Assembly (NCBI RefSeq): GCF_000497755.1
Contig: NZ_AYOD01000021.1
Span: 62,001-126,000 of the forward strand
Origin: Aliihoeflea sp. 2WW
Lineage (GTDB): Bacteria > Pseudomonadota > Alphaproteobacteria > Rhizobiales > Rhizobiaceae
Direction: 5' to 3'
DNA length: 64,000 nt
In this document: piece by piece, positions 43,761 through 52,284 of the stretch
Position numbering within the stretch: the stretch's first letter is position 1
How the letters are laid out: each line of letters opens with the position of its first letter
The notes under the pieces: model-generated
The model's input: only the letters and a program-made list of their open reading frames with translations
What the model was told of the DNA's origin: nothing
Database searches by the model: none
Translations under genes and position numbers: made by a program

Positions 43761-44627
43761 ATGCCCCTCGCCCAGCTGATCCGGCTCGAGCTGCTTGTGG
43801 CGATCGCGGGCTTGGCGCTCGCCGCCAAACATCAGGGCACCGCGCTGACCACCCCCTGGCTCGCTGAAGCTGTCATACTCATCGTCCTGTTCGGTGCAGT
43901 CGCCGTCGCCATTTTCCTCGCCAGGGTCGTGTTCGGCGGAGCGGTCGGCTGGATGACGAGCTGGTTTGCCATCTTCGTTGCCGTCGTCATCGCCAATGAG
44001 GCGTTGAGCTTCCGATCGGTCATTCTGCCCCAGGGACGCCACTACACGCTGACCGACCCCACGGCCGTCAGCATCACCACGCAGGTGCGCGGCCGTTCCG
44101 AGATATGGGCCACCGTGACCAACCGCAGCCGAGATTGGCTACGCAATGCTGTGGTGCAGTGCCAGCTTCGCTTTGACAACGGCGATCCGATCGAGCGCGC
44201 CTACAGCTACGGGGTCGCCAACGGCTATCTCGGCGAAGGCGAAAGCACGACCAAACCCGTAATCTCGTCGCAGGAAGTGCGCCTGCGTCGCGCTCATCCC
44301 GAACTGACCCGATGCAGGCTCAAATATGCGCAGTTTATGGAGCGCCCTGCCCTGCCCGTGGAGATTGCCATCAGCTATGATCGCAACCACTACCGGCACA
44401 TCTTCACGATCACTAACCGCAGCGACCAGACAATCAGCAATCTGCTGCTTCAGTGCCGAGACGAGAACGGCCTCAATCGAACCTTGCAGACGGTGGGCAG
44501 ATGGTCAAACGATCCACGGGCAGATCAAGCGATCGTGCCTGGCGGCACGGCTGAACTGGTCACAATGGATCGGTCATTCGGGACGTTGGAAAATTGCGCC
44601 GTTCTCAGCCTGTCTTCAACCTCGTAG
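43761..44627 (+). CDS. hypothetical membrane protein with a beta-rich exported domain
   Basis: 288 residues if started at ATG 43761; a TTG at 43689 would add 24. Three hydrophobic helices come first (about residues 8-24, 33-55 and 60-85). A soluble C-terminal domain of about 190 residues follows with Ig-like strands (RSEIWATVTNRSRDWLRNAVVQCQLRF and HIFTITNRSDQTISNLLLQCRDENG), two copies of one pattern: T(V/I)TNRS...Q C. The repeated domain is probably periplasmic. It ends inside the convergent GST gene. Confidence 0.65.
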   Translation: MPLAQLIRLELLVAIAGLALAAKHQGTALTTPWLAEAVILIVLFGAVAVAIFLARVVFGGAVGWMTSWFAIFVAVVIANEALSFRSVILPQGRHYTLTDPTAVSITTQVRGRSEIWATVTNRSRDWLRNAVVQCQLRFDNGDPIERAYSYGVANGYLGEGESTTKPVISSQEVRLRRAHPELTRCRLKYAQFMERPALPVEIAISYDRNHYRHIFTITNRSDQTISNLLLQCRDENGLNRTLQTVGRWSNDPRADQAIVPGGTAELVTMDRSFGTLENCAVLSLSSTS

Positions 44628-45336
44628 CTGCGACATCCTCAAAGCACCGCTCTTTCATCCGGTCGCAATAGGCTTTGATAGCGCCGACGCTTCGCGCGTG
44701 TTGCGCAACCGGGGTTTGCATGGGCCAATAGACAGTTGGCGCGAGAAGCCCAAAGACCGCGGCGTCATACGATCTTGGTTGATCGCCGAACATAAACGGC
44801 CGGTCGCCGAGATAGGCGGCAAACGCGTCGATGTCGGCTTTTCCCTTTGCCGCGATCACGTCCGGCGAGTGCCGTCCAATACCGCGAGCGTAGAGTTGCT
44901 TGCGCATATGTGACTGCATCATCGTGAAGACGACGGGTCCAATCACTGGCGGCATGGTTGCGCGCATGTCCGCCTTCATGAATTGAGCGCCTGCCTGGTG
45001 AACGAGCAGTTCCCATTCCAAGACCTGATGGAAATGCTCTTCGAACGCACGCCGCCACGCATGGCCCACAGCTTTTTGAGCCGGCGATAAGCCAGCGTCG
45101 AGATCAATTCCGTGTCGGCGGGAAAGCAGATCAATGATGAGCTCGGTATCCCCCATTGGCTCACCGTCCAGCAACACCCATGGGTTCTTCTTCTTGGGTG
45201 CCTTACGCGTGTCGTCCTCGAATTTCTGCTCGTATGGTATGCCGGCCAGATTGAGCCACGACAGAAGCTTCAAGTCGAACGGCCCGCCCGCTGGCAATCC
45301 CCAGTTCGGGCGGAAGGTGTAAACCTGCAAAGACAT
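44605..45336 (-). CDS. glutathione S-transferase family protein (Faxc/metaxin-like)
   Basis: 243 residues. The N-terminal thioredoxin-like half reads VYTFRPNWGLPAGGPFDLKLLSWLNLAGIPYEQKF and KKNPWVLLDGEPMGDTELIIDLLSRRHG. The C-terminal helical half contains AYLGDRPFMFGDQPRSYDAAVFGLLAPTVYWPM. This is the Faxc-type subgroup of GSTs found in proteobacteria, where the glutathione Ser/Cys is not obvious. The substrate is unknown. ATG 45336 lies behind AGGAGGTAACC. Confidence 0.88.
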   Translation of the reverse strand: MSLQVYTFRPNWGLPAGGPFDLKLLSWLNLAGIPYEQKFEDDTRKAPKKKNPWVLLDGEPMGDTELIIDLLSRRHGIDLDAGLSPAQKAVGHAWRRAFEEHFHQVLEWELLVHQAGAQFMKADMRATMPPVIGPVVFTMMQSHMRKQLYARGIGRHSPDVIAAKGKADIDAFAAYLGDRPFMFGDQPRSYDAAVFGLLAPTVYWPMQTPVAQHARSVGAIKAYCDRMKERCFEDVAATRLKTG

Positions 45337-45402
45337 GGTTACCTCCTGCTTGACGCCGCAAGAGATAATTACCCGAAAGCTCGCCTACGAAAAGAGCCAT
45401 TT

Positions 45403-46659
45403 TCAGATGACGTTCTTTCGTTCTGGATCACATATGTACACTGGGAGCAGCTCAAGGCAGCTATCCGGCAGCCAGTTCGTATCTAGTAACGGTTCTTTAT
45501 ACCTACCCTCATCAGGACCAACATCACCAAGACCCATACAGCCCGCACCAGCAGCAACACCCCCACATGCATCTGTCTTTTTAAAAGAAACAGACACATC
45601 TATTTCTTCCGAAGAAAGCCAAAGCTCAAAGTCCTCGTCAGTCTCTTCAGCGTTCAGCGGCTTGGGTGCCTTGCGACGCGCTCTCATGCTGATGCGGTCC
45701 TCTTCAAAGGCTCTCACCTTCGCATCATGCGCACCGCGTGCATCTCCTGCACGACCAATCTCAAACCTAAGACATCTGAACCCGCCTTTCGTCTGCTTGG
45801 CCCAACCCACGTATGCGGCGATGTCTTTGTCCGGCCACCACTGGCGTTGCCTGGGCTGGTCGTCTTCGTCCAGCTGCGTCACGTCCAACCCATAGCCGTC
45901 CTTATAGTCTTGTTCGAGCCGGAACTTGAGGCAGTAGCGGATCGCCTTCTTCAAGTTCTCGTTGACGGGAAGGTTTGCCCGAAACCCCTGCACGTGCAGC
46001 TGATACGCGGTTCGCCGGCCGTCTCCGCGAAGAGCTTTGCGAAGCTCATCCAACGACACCCCGCCAAGGTCCACGATCACATGCACATGCGGAATCCAGA
46101 TCGTTCCACCCGCCATTGCCAGCACTGGCGCTCCCAACTCCCCGAGAGCCCGCTGCTTCTGCTGGCTGAGCTTGGGAAGGTCCAACGCGTCAATGCGGTC
46201 TATCTCCCAGAACCCCGTCATGTGGACGCCATTCCAGCGGCTGTCCTGGCGGCGCTTTCTTTTTAGAAGATTGATCAGGCGCCGCTTCTCGCGCTTCATG
46301 AGGTCGGCGACCAAGCCAAGTTGCGACGTCACTGGCAGCAGGATCGTGACGAATGCCAATCGCTCATTCGGCACACCCAGGAAGCTCTCGCGGATCGCCT
46401 TTTTTGTTTCCTTGCCCCGGCGCACCATCGAGCAGCGCGAGCAATGCGGGATGCGGCAGTAGCGCATGTTGTTGTGCGCATCGACCTCTCCGCACTCTCG
46501 CATCCGAGAAGACAGGTCATGACCCCAACCGAGAGCATCCATGATCCTCTCATTGTGCTCGTGCCGTCCCGGCGACAGCCACCGGATCCGTCGCAAGTCC
46601 CGTGGATCGAGTTGTCCGGTGCGGACCAGCTCCGCGCGCAATTCATCTAATGTTTTCAT
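45403..46659 (-). CDS. HUH-type single-strand endonuclease (Rep-like)
   Basis: 418 residues from ATG 46659 behind GGAGG. The core has an FVTILLP strand (about 113, motif 1), the HUH metal site in WIPHVHVIVDL (H201/H203 counting from the longer start, H196/H198 from this one) and a single Tyr in KKAIRYCLKFRLE as nucleophile candidate. The N-terminal region has a Cys cluster (MRECGEVDAH, YCRIPHCSRCSMVRRGK) that may bind zinc. The last 100 residues are poorly conserved and acidic. The layout fits rolling-circle Rep proteins of plasmids and phages. It is divergent from a small DUF6626-type gene with an 81-bp region between. Confidence 0.8.
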   Translation of the reverse strand: MKTLDELRAELVRTGQLDPRDLRRIRWLSPGRHEHNERIMDALGWGHDLSSRMRECGEVDAHNNMRYCRIPHCSRCSMVRRGKETKKAIRESFLGVPNERLAFVTILLPVTSQLGLVADLMKREKRRLINLLKRKRRQDSRWNGVHMTGFWEIDRIDALDLPKLSQQKQRALGELGAPVLAMAGGTIWIPHVHVIVDLGGVSLDELRKALRGDGRRTAYQLHVQGFRANLPVNENLKKAIRYCLKFRLEQDYKDGYGLDVTQLDEDDQPRQRQWWPDKDIAAYVGWAKQTKGGFRCLRFEIGRAGDARGAHDAKVRAFEEDRISMRARRKAPKPLNAEETDEDFELWLSSEEIDVSVSFKKTDACGGVAAGAGCMGLGDVGPDEGRYKEPLLDTNWLPDSCLELLPVYICDPERKNVI

Positions 46660-46681
46660 CGCCAATACCTCCATATTTTGC

Positions 46682-46701
46682 CCTGCTATTTATAAAGCAG
46701 G
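46682..46701. promoter_or_regulatory. hairpin in the divergent region between HUH Rep and the small gene
   Basis: CCTGCT (46682-46687) with AGCAGG (46696-46701) over the AT-rich loop ATTTATAA. Both flanking genes have ATATGGAGGT ribosome sites. Possible operator or part of a replication origin. Confidence 0.45.
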
Positions 46702-46740
46702 CCGGCATAAATATTAGCGTTCACGCATATGGAGGTGGCC

Positions 46741-47028
46741 ATGGACATTCGCACAATCTACGAGACCCTCAACAAGCTCGGCTATGCCAACTCGCAAGTG
46801 GAGTTTTCGCGTTTCTGGCTGGGGAGAAGTGCCAGATACTATTCGCATCTCATTGCGGCTGGCCGAGAGCCGGGTTTGGGAACTTTGGTAGCTCTTGAAT
46901 GGCGGCTCATGACGCTTCTGGACGGCCAGCCAAGGATCTGCGGATTACTGGAAGACCTCCGCAACCACATCTCCAGCCGTTCCATCACGGACCAGCCTAC
47001 CCACGGCAAACGCTGCCACTTGAACTAA
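46741..47028 (+). CDS. DUF6626-like small protein
   Basis: 95 residues from ATG 46741 behind ATATGGAGGTGGCC. The N-terminus (IYETLNKLGYANSQVEFSRFWLGRSARYYSHLIAAGREPGLGTLVALEWRL) has the form of a Cro-like helix-turn-helix with the pattern S-x2-EFS-x2-WLGRS. I recall this short family in alphaproteobacteria as DUF6626. It is opposite to the Rep gene and could regulate it. It ends one base before the convergent glycosyltransferase gene. Confidence 0.75.
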   Translation: MDIRTIYETLNKLGYANSQVEFSRFWLGRSARYYSHLIAAGREPGLGTLVALEWRLMTLLDGQPRICGLLEDLRNHISSRSITDQPTHGKRCHLN

Positions 47029-47967
47029 TCACGCCTGGTCCGGCTTCGTAACCACGACCCGTCGTGGCCGCCCGCGCAGATGCAGTTCCACGAACTTCGT
47101 CCGATCCAGGAGGTGGGAACGCTTCCCTTCGCCATGCATGCGTAGGCCTTGCGCGGCATATCGGGCCGCGATGGCTTCATTGCCCACCTTCATGACTTCC
47201 GGCGCGTGCTTGAAATGGCTGGGTCCAGAAAACTCCTTCAGCACCATGTTCTCGCAGCGATAGACTGTACAACCATTGGCAACTGCCTCGATCGCGAAAA
47301 GCGTATCTTCGCCGTGAAGGGTGTGATCGGGCGGCGGCAGCACCGCCTTACGCCCGTCCAACCGAAAATTCCTGACCACGAACAGGCTTCCCTTTAGATC
47401 GTAGTTGGCTTCGAAGACATGACGCGTCTGATAGAACGCAGGCGCTTCAGCCCAAATCTGGTTCTGTCCCGGCAGCTTCGCAGGGTTTATGGGGTAAAAC
47501 ACATCAACGTCGCCATAGGCGGCGGCACCATTCGCGGCCATTTCGCTGAAGAATGCGCCTCCGCTGTTATGGCGGGGGCTATGATAGAGAATGGCATCGT
47601 CGTCCATCATGATGCCCCAAGGCACATCACTGTCATAGAACAGGCTCAGGCAGACGATGCGGTTCTCGATTAGAGACTGGCCGGGGATCGAGATAACCCG
47701 CCCTCCTCTCGCCAAGAGAAGCTTCAATTCTCCCTCAGCGGCAACTTCTTGCGCCGTCCAACCGGAAGCCAACACCGTGACGGCAACGTCCGTCATTAAT
47801 CGCCACCAACGCAATTGCTTGCGCAGGTTGATCCTTCGGACAGCGCGATGCTCAGGGCTATCAGGAAGATAGCTGACAATATAAGCAACGAACATGCCGT
47901 TGCTGGCATAGGGCGCGTCGGGAAAGGCCACGGGAATGCGGCCATAGTTGTGGTCAATGATCGGCAT
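47029..47967 (-). CDS. GT-A-type glycosyltransferase (phage-like)
   Basis: 312 residues from ATG 47967 behind GGAGCTTCCC. The GT-A signature is LSLFYDSDVPWGIMMDDDAILY, with the metal-binding DDD, after an N-terminal Rossmann-like half (ELKLLLARGGRVISIPGQSLIENR). The acceptor side has DHTLHGEDTLFAIEAVANGC, where ED is a common catalytic motif, and CENMVLKEFSGPSHF. There is no membrane helix, so the target is in the cytosol. It lies 34 bp downstream of the TGT-like gene on the same strand, as the next gene of an operon. A nucleic acid or protein acceptor is more likely than a surface polysaccharide. The sugar donor cannot be predicted. Confidence 0.75.
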   Translation of the reverse strand: MPIIDHNYGRIPVAFPDAPYASNGMFVAYIVSYLPDSPEHRAVRRINLRKQLRWWRLMTDVAVTVLASGWTAQEVAAEGELKLLLARGGRVISIPGQSLIENRIVCLSLFYDSDVPWGIMMDDDAILYHSPRHNSGGAFFSEMAANGAAAYGDVDVFYPINPAKLPGQNQIWAEAPAFYQTRHVFEANYDLKGSLFVVRNFRLDGRKAVLPPPDHTLHGEDTLFAIEAVANGCTVYRCENMVLKEFSGPSHFKHAPEVMKVGNEAIAARYAAQGLRMHGEGKRSHLLDRTKFVELHLRGRPRRVVVTKPDQA

Positions 47968-48000
47968 GGGAAGCTCCAATTTTTGGATCGACGAGCGCTA

Positions 48001-49257
48001 TCAGCGCGCGTCGTCGTCCATGACCGCACTTCCACCCGCATAGTGCGCGAGGAAGCGCTTGTACTTGGTGATCTCGGCCATGGGCGTCGTGCTGCCGAAT
48101 ATCTTGTCAAAGCCCTCCCATGCCTTGCGAATGTGCCAAGGTGTCTGCCCACGGTCAGTGGCTTCGGCCAGTGCGAGGAGATTTGCCTCGCGAAGGGCTG
48201 TTAGCTCCTTGAAGACCTCGTGATTGGTGAGCATCTGCAGGCCCAGCGTGTCCCATCCCGTCACGCTGTTATGGTTCGCCGGATTGAAATCACCGATACG
48301 GCAGATGTCGCCAAGTGGGCTCGAAAACGGAAATCGGGCATTCCGATCTAAGCCAGACCAGTGATCTGGAAACTGATAGCGGAGGAAGTTCATCTGCTCG
48401 CGGTCGTAGGCGATGCCCGTGGTAATCTGCTTGTTCGCCTGCACGATACGGAACGCCAGAGAACTGTCGTAGCTGATCGTGATCGACGCGTTCATGTGCT
48501 TGCGCAGCGCTCTTTGGAGACCCGTCAGCATGACACCGAAACCGGGCCGGGTTGTGCCTAGAACATGGATCCACCCAAGACGGTCCAACACGCCCGCATC
48601 GCGCATCCCGATGAGCTGCTTGCACCACAACGCCAGATCAAGCTTGGTGTCGCCTGCAAGGGCAACGCCCTCGAAATGACGCTGATACGGCTCCACGGCT
48701 GCGGCCCAAATCTGAGCCTCCTTCGCATTGCGACCCTGCATCACGGTCAGCAGGCGGAGGTCATCTGACGACCGATGGTCGATTGCGAACTTGATGCTTT
48801 CAATCGTGGTATCGAGACAATCTTGAAATCTCTTGGATGTCCCGCCAGCCACGTCCAGCGAGCGCGTGGGATCATCCAAGATCAGGCCGACGTCACATTG
48901 CGCTTCAAGCCAGTTCAGTGACTTTCTGCGAAAAGCTGAGAACGGTTCGGAAAGTGCTCCGCTGATTGCCGAATAACCGCCGCTGTCCCCGATCATGATG
49001 GTGCGACGACGGTCCCGCCGAGACACGACAGTCGGGGCATTGTCATAGACGCCGAAGGCTGCGCTATAGAGGCCAGCATGATAGTGAAAGAACGGGCTTG
49101 TGCGGTCGAGATAGTTCAGTTGCGCGGCACTGCCGCCATTGGGAAGCGCGCGGTGTTGGTTGGTTGAGTTTCCTGCCGCGAACCGAGCGAAATTCGAATT
49201 CAGGGCAGGCGTGAAAACGGCATGGTCCTCCATGCCGATCGTGAGATCGATGGTCAT
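48001..49257 (-). CDS. TGT-like transglycosylase (DpdA-type, putative 7-deazaguanine inserting enzyme)
   Basis: 418 residues. The pattern follows tRNA-guanine transglycosylases: IMIGDSGGYSAISG (D91, like DSGGFQ), CDVGLILDDPTR, LLTVMQGRNAKEA (Q174), FEGVALAGDTKLDLALW (like IGGL), WIHVLGTTRPGFGVML and SITISYDSSLAFR (D264, in place of the nucleophile Asp). The typical C-x-C-x2-C zinc site of TGT is not visible. Divergent TGT homologues of this kind (DpdA) exchange guanine in DNA for preQ0/preQ1-type bases in phages and genomic islands. No preQ0 genes (queC, queD, queE, folE) and no DNA-modification partners DpdB-K are near, so the base would come from the host pathway. Assignment rests on motifs only. 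Confidence 0.7.
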   Translation of the reverse strand: MTIDLTIGMEDHAVFTPALNSNFARFAAGNSTNQHRALPNGGSAAQLNYLDRTSPFFHYHAGLYSAAFGVYDNAPTVVSRRDRRRTIMIGDSGGYSAISGALSEPFSAFRRKSLNWLEAQCDVGLILDDPTRSLDVAGGTSKRFQDCLDTTIESIKFAIDHRSSDDLRLLTVMQGRNAKEAQIWAAAVEPYQRHFEGVALAGDTKLDLALWCKQLIGMRDAGVLDRLGWIHVLGTTRPGFGVMLTGLQRALRKHMNASITISYDSSLAFRIVQANKQITTGIAYDREQMNFLRYQFPDHWSGLDRNARFPFSSPLGDICRIGDFNPANHNSVTGWDTLGLQMLTNHEVFKELTALREANLLALAEATDRGQTPWHIRKAWEGFDKIFGSTTPMAEITKYKRFLAHYAGGSAVMDDDAR

Positions 49258-49291
49258 CTAATTCATCCATGGTGCTAGAAAGGAAGTAGCT

Positions 49292-49314
49292 GGGGCGCGC
49301 GCGGTACGCGCCCC
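49292..49314 (-). terminator. hairpin between the unknown 568-residue gene and the TGT-like gene
   Basis: GGGGCGCG (49292-49299) pairs with CGCGCCCC (49307-49314) over a 7-base loop. It is located after the stop of the upstream gene (49327) and 35 bp before the TGT-like start. It may reduce transcription into the modification genes. Confidence 0.5.
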
Positions 49315-49326
49315 GAGGCCGAAGGT

Positions 49327-51033
49327 CTATTCGGCGTTCTCAAAAACGCTGAACAATGACGCGTTCCTGTCGGCGGCGGTCGTACGGGACGGCACATACA
49401 CCTCGTAATTGAACCGCGAGGTGCTGAAGGCGAGCCTCAGACCAGCATTTCGATCCGCCGCGTACCGGATCGCGGAGATCACGGGAAGCGCGGCGATCAC
49501 CGAACTGACGCGCGCAAAATCCCCTTCCATCAGGGACACGGAGACAGCAGTCCCCTTTCCGCTTGCATCTCGTTCGTCGTCCTTCTTACCTGCCGAGATA
49601 TTCCAGCGGTCGCCCGAAAAATGGTGGTCCTGCTTAGCCTTTGCCTGCTTCGCCTTACCCTTGGCGACCTTGGCAATGAACTCGTTGTGACGAGACCGCC
49701 ACGTGCGTAAAGACATCTCACCTTCGCACTGCGCGTTGAACCGATCCGGATGGACGGTCAGCGGAAGGTTGCCCTGGGCAGACTGCAAAGGTTCAACCAA
49801 ACATCCGACGTTCCTATCTCGGTCAGCTGGATCGGCTGCGGCACGGGTCGTGACGACGAGACGGACCACGCCATTGGTGACGCCAGCCTCCTGCCACTCC
49901 CCCTGGAACACGTGACGCCGCTGCGGGTCTGCAATGTTGGCATCCATGATCCGCCGCTCCCGGGTGCGCAGATGACAGCGCCTGCCAAGAGGATGCGGAA
50001 AGATTTCGTCCACAGGGTCAGCAAGAACGACCACCGACGAATGCACGAGAATGGGGGAAATCGTCACAGGCTCGCCGTCTTCGAACACAATCTGCCTATG
50101 GGCGACCCGAACCCCCTTCTCTGGGTCCTCGGGATCGTCCAGTCCGTCCTTCAGAAGTTCCGTGTCCTCTTCGGCCACCATCTCGCTGGCTTCGAGCAAC
50201 TCGCCGACCTGCGCAATGACAGGATCGACGACATCGACGGACAGCAGCAGAGTATCAATCTGCGTCTGCGTTGCAGGAACAGTTGCGCGCAGGGTCGGCG
50301 CAGCGCCATCATGAGCAACAAATGCGACCTGAACGTCGTCAGCGGATCCATCGCCAAAGACAACCGCCCGCGCCTTTTCCAGATGAACCTCACGGCTCAA
50401 TTCCGGATCCAGCGCAATCTGCGCCTCGCGCTGCGGTCGCGGCTTCCTCTTTGCCTTATTGTTCTTGCGCTGCTCAGCTGCCATTTTCGTGAGACCGCCT
50501 CGCTGCTTGATGACGCCCTCCAGGGCCATCACTCCGACCGACGAGACCGGATAGCTGACCGGATCCGACTGGATCGCTGCCGTCAAATTCTCGACTGCAA
50601 GCGCAGTCCGGTCGAGGAAGGTCGCCAGATCGTGCCGCCCCGTTTGGCCGATGGTGTTGGCTCCGAAAGTGGCGGCCGTTGCAGGCATGCAAGGATGCTT
50701 GCTCTTCGGAATGGTGACGCCCGCATCCATCGCTTCGGCCTTCCAGTCGTGATCAGGCCGATAGGCGATCTCAAGAGCGAGGTAGCTTACCGCCAGACGC
50801 AGCTTCTCGTCGGAGCTGACGTAGTCATCTTGGCTTTCCTGCCCGAGATCGCGTCGTTCGTGGGCCCACTCCGCCCAATCCAAATCCTCAGGAATTACCC
50901 CCGAGATGGGTTCAATAACATCCGTGTGGCTAGCCTCCTCCTGGGGGATCTCAATAGATGTTGCTTGCTGTGCAAGTTTCGCGTCGGGTGAAGTTTCGGT
51001 TGTGGTGGCGAGTTCGGTATTTTCGGTCGACAT
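49327..51033 (-). CDS. large acidic protein of unknown function
   Basis: 568 residues. No family recognised. The first 60 residues are acidic and likely disordered (TETSPDAKLAQQATSIEIPQ). The middle has a basic Lys/Arg segment (EQRKNNKAKRKPRPQREAQI). A second basic stretch (KVAKGKAKQAKAKQDHHFSG) precedes a C-terminal domain (SLMEGDFARVSSVIAALPVISAIRYAAD and LRLAFSTSRFNYEVYVPSRT). No signal peptide or helix for a membrane. The base composition and gene size suggest a phage- or plasmid-specific protein. It starts 9 bp after a 37-bp hairpin and is the first large gene of the minus-strand run leading to the TGT-like gene. Confidence 0.65.
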   Translation of the reverse strand: MSTENTELATTTETSPDAKLAQQATSIEIPQEEASHTDVIEPISGVIPEDLDWAEWAHERRDLGQESQDDYVSSDEKLRLAVSYLALEIAYRPDHDWKAEAMDAGVTIPKSKHPCMPATAATFGANTIGQTGRHDLATFLDRTALAVENLTAAIQSDPVSYPVSSVGVMALEGVIKQRGGLTKMAAEQRKNNKAKRKPRPQREAQIALDPELSREVHLEKARAVVFGDGSADDVQVAFVAHDGAAPTLRATVPATQTQIDTLLLSVDVVDPVIAQVGELLEASEMVAEEDTELLKDGLDDPEDPEKGVRVAHRQIVFEDGEPVTISPILVHSSVVVLADPVDEIFPHPLGRRCHLRTRERRIMDANIADPQRRHVFQGEWQEAGVTNGVVRLVVTTRAAADPADRDRNVGCLVEPLQSAQGNLPLTVHPDRFNAQCEGEMSLRTWRSRHNEFIAKVAKGKAKQAKAKQDHHFSGDRWNISAGKKDDERDASGKGTAVSVSLMEGDFARVSSVIAALPVISAIRYAADRNAGLRLAFSTSRFNYEVYVPSRTTAADRNASLFSVFENAE

Positions 51034-51041
51034 AGTGGCTC

Positions 51042-51078
51042 CTATCGGGTCGTCGTGTCGTTATCGACGTCCCGATAG
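51042..51078. promoter_or_regulatory. 37-bp hairpin before the 568-residue gene
   Basis: CTATCGGG-T-CGTCG (51042-51055) against CGACG-T-CCCGATAG (51065-51078), 13 pairs with one T/T mismatch and the loop TGTCGTTAT. It lies just upstream of the ATG at 51033, so it could be an operator, a 5'-UTR structure or a double-strand origin for the HUH Rep. Confidence 0.55.
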
Positions 51079-51173
51079 TCCCGCGTTCAGCCGCAGCTAC
51101 CTTACCAATCCTGAAAAAAGATACAGGCCTCTTTCCTGTTTCAAATCAATCGTTTAGTGCATTGAACAGGATT

Positions 51174-52118
51174 CTATTTCGTTTGCTTCTTTACGAGTTT
51201 CGGCCGGAGATGACGATCCAGACGTGCTGCCACCTTCCCGGCCAATTCGTTGTTGAGATGGAGGTTGCGGCGGGTCCCTTGAACTGAGCTACATGCGACC
51301 ATCGCGATCACGATACGTGCGGCTCTCGTTTGAACGTACGGCTTGTTTGGAAGAGGCGGCAGCTTGTGCACAAGGTAGTGGCGCTCGGCCAATCGCAGAT
51401 CGGCAGGAGAAAACCCTTTCATCTCGTGGACAAGGGCTGCCCAGGCTGCGGTCGCCTGATCCAAACATCGCTCCGTCCATCGCTCATGCGCCTCGATGAA
51501 TTTCTTGCTTCGGGTCTCGGCCGGAACTATCCGAAGCTTTTCGTGGAAGCCGTGCAAAACGTCAAATTGCTCCCACTGCGATAGGGCACGGTACACATTG
51601 AGTGTTTCATGGGCGACCAGCGCGGGCAGAGGTTCCCCGAGATGCTGCTCCAACAAGTGCGTCACTCTGCGTTCGTGAGGCAGCATTCCGTCGTGGAGAA
51701 GTTGATCCAGCTGATCCTGCAGGCGGATCTTGCCCCAAAGGGTCGCTACAGGGCTTAATGCAACGACTGCTTCATCGTCCCAAAAAGTACTGAGCTTCGC
51801 GACAAATAGATCTTCATCGCTCATAGCCGAAATGGTTTTGACATATTCTGGAGCCGTCTGAGGCTTTTGGCCCCGCTTGCCATTGTACGCTCTCGTAGGC
51901 TTCGCGTTTCTATCCTCCACTCGTCGATTAATATGATCGCGTCGAGCCACCTGATGGAGGGCATAAAGGTGATCCAGAAGTATTGTGGCGCTGCTCTCCT
52001 GAGAACGCCTCTCCATGCCACGAAGGACGCTGCGAGATCTCAGCACCTGCCGAGCACGCGTCCCTTCAAAGACTGAGTTGAGAAGCGCGTGGGGAGACGC
52101 GGTCCGAGTGTGAGACAT
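51174..52118 (-). CDS. hypothetical helical protein
   Basis: 314 residues from ATG 52118; the frame continues to 52223 but those residues (LCWYYSRWSIFLKD) do not look real. Mostly helical and soluble, rich in His and Arg (LLEQHLGEPLPALVAHETLNVYRALSQWEQFDVLHGFHEKLRIV). A C-terminal basic tail (VAARLDRHLRPKLVKKQTK). No family recognised. It shares the strand with the acidic 568-residue gene and is separated by 141 bp. Confidence 0.6.
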   Translation of the reverse strand: MSHTRTASPHALLNSVFEGTRARQVLRSRSVLRGMERRSQESSATILLDHLYALHQVARRDHINRRVEDRNAKPTRAYNGKRGQKPQTAPEYVKTISAMSDEDLFVAKLSTFWDDEAVVALSPVATLWGKIRLQDQLDQLLHDGMLPHERRVTHLLEQHLGEPLPALVAHETLNVYRALSQWEQFDVLHGFHEKLRIVPAETRSKKFIEAHERWTERCLDQATAAWAALVHEMKGFSPADLRLAERHYLVHKLPPLPNKPYVQTRAARIVIAMVACSSVQGTRRNLHLNNELAGKVAARLDRHLRPKLVKKQTK

Positions 52119-52284
52119 GGCGGAAAGAAACCTGCAGGACAACGAAACGGGGACATCGGCAAAATATTTGCGCAGCAAATCTTTTAAAAAGATTGACCAA
52201 CGGCTGTAGTACCAACATAGCATTACGCAAAGATGGCCGATAAGCAGTCATCCATCAATTTGATAGTAAAAATGAGAGATTTTG

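Noticed and set aside
49750-50991. Plus-strand open frame of 413 residues
   Set aside because: Antisense of the 568-residue gene. The minus-strand frame has the better start and fits the operon, although neither has a known family.
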